Below the pieces are notes generated by a model. That model was not told where the DNA came from. It did not search any database and saw nothing but the letters and a program-made list of their open reading frames with translations. The translations under genes were made by a program, and so were the position numbers. Source: Bordetella parapertussis (GTDB lineage Bacteria > Pseudomonadota > Gammaproteobacteria > Burkholderiales > Burkholderiaceae_C). Taken from it: a stretch of DNA of 14,311 bases. Position 1 is the stretch's first letter. Every line of letters starts with the position of its first letter. The stretch is taken from assembly GCA_945888535.1 (NCBI GenBank), contig CAMDAN010000064.1, positions 1-14,311 on the forward strand. Reading direction: 5' to 3'. Positions 13,514-14,311 of this stretch are shown piece by piece.

Positions 13514-13789
13514 TTACTTAGAGAGTTGCACAAAAATCTCGTTGGGCTTGACCATACCCAGTTCCATGCGGGCTTTTTCTTCGACTGTTTCGAGCCCCTC
13601 ACGCAAATCACGGATCTCCGCATCCAAGCGTTCATTGGCTAAGACCGCTTGGGCATTGCTCTGCTTTTGCTGCGCGAGCTCTTGGGTTAGCTGGGCCACA
13701 TTGGGAAGACTGCCACGCCCAAACCAGAGTTGGGCTTGCAACGCTAAGAGCAAGACCAAGAGAACGGCAGGAACATGACGGCGACCCAT
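13514..13789 (-). CDS. ftsB: Cell division protein FtsB
   Basis: FtsB is a small bitopic division protein that joins FtsL and FtsQ and relays activation to FtsWI for septal peptidoglycan synthesis. The 91 residues have a short cytoplasmic start (MGRRH), one membrane helix (about 7-24, VPAVLLVLLLALQAQLWF), the LWFG motif that follows the helix in E. coli FtsB, a periplasmic coiled coil (about 30-75) and the conserved end E...ARMELGMVKPNEIF. The ATG at 13789 matches the E. coli start; a TTG two codons upstream (13795) is possible. It begins 9 nt after the eno stop, the widespread eno-ftsB arrangement, so expression probably follows enolase. Confidence 0.94.
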   Translation of the reverse strand: MGRRHVPAVLLVLLLALQAQLWFGRGSLPNVAQLTQELAQQKQSNAQAVLANERLDAEIRDLREGLETVEEKARMELGMVKPNEIFVQLSK

Positions 13790-13798
13790 GGTCAAATC

Positions 13799-14311
<513 letters not shown>

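Overview
This window looks like ordinary chromosome from a betaproteobacterium, most likely order Burkholderiales and probably Comamonadaceae-like; I would not name a genus. The grounds are the eno-ftsB pair, a Bug/TctC-type periplasmic binding protein, an endonuclease-type MutL (as in MutH-less bacteria), the gamma-carbonic-anhydrase/hslO pair, and a moderately GC-rich, very compact layout. Sixteen protein genes fill almost everything. The longest gene-free stretch is about 130 bp (8424-8553). I see no RNA genes, IS elements, CRISPR arrays, prophage or defence island.

Left (1-3824, minus): mutL, an M19 dipeptidase with a twin-arginine signal, and a MATE exporter cut by the left edge form a tight run with a 4-nt gap and a 4-nt overlap. 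A DedA membrane protein (plus) diverges from mutL.

Centre-left (4526-7506): tsaE-amiC (minus, ATGA overlap) diverges from queG. The two 5' ends appear to overlap, so there is no intergenic spacer. queG / tsaE-amiC / mutL resembles the enterobacterial queG-nnr-tsaE-amiB-mutL neighbourhood, with nnr absent and dedA inverted between amiC and mutL.

Centre (7503-10469): an AEC-family permease (minus) overlaps the end of queG by 4 nt. It diverges from a Bug-type binding protein (plus), which is followed after 2 nt by xerD. xerD starts at TTG inside a perfect hairpin, and a good intrinsic-terminator structure lies within its first 18 codons.

Right (10473-14311): a DUF455 ferritin-like protein (minus) diverges from a gamma-class carbonic anhydrase coupled to hslO (Hsp33). 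The 48-bp divergent spacer carries a perfect DnaA-box 9-mer. On the minus strand, enolase (cut by the right edge), ftsB and a NadR-kinase-like ATPase with an added Cys/His tail form the last cluster.

Functionally this is housekeeping: mismatch repair, septum and cell-wall splitting (amiC, ftsB), tRNA modification (tsaE, queG), chromosome dimer resolution (xerD), redox proteostasis (hslO), glycolysis (eno) and transport. I did not find a convincing new multi-gene system. The best leads are regulatory or architectural (the xerD leader, the DnaA box, G-run motifs at two gene starts, overlapping divergent starts) plus two less-characterised proteins (the NadR-like kinase and the DUF455 protein).
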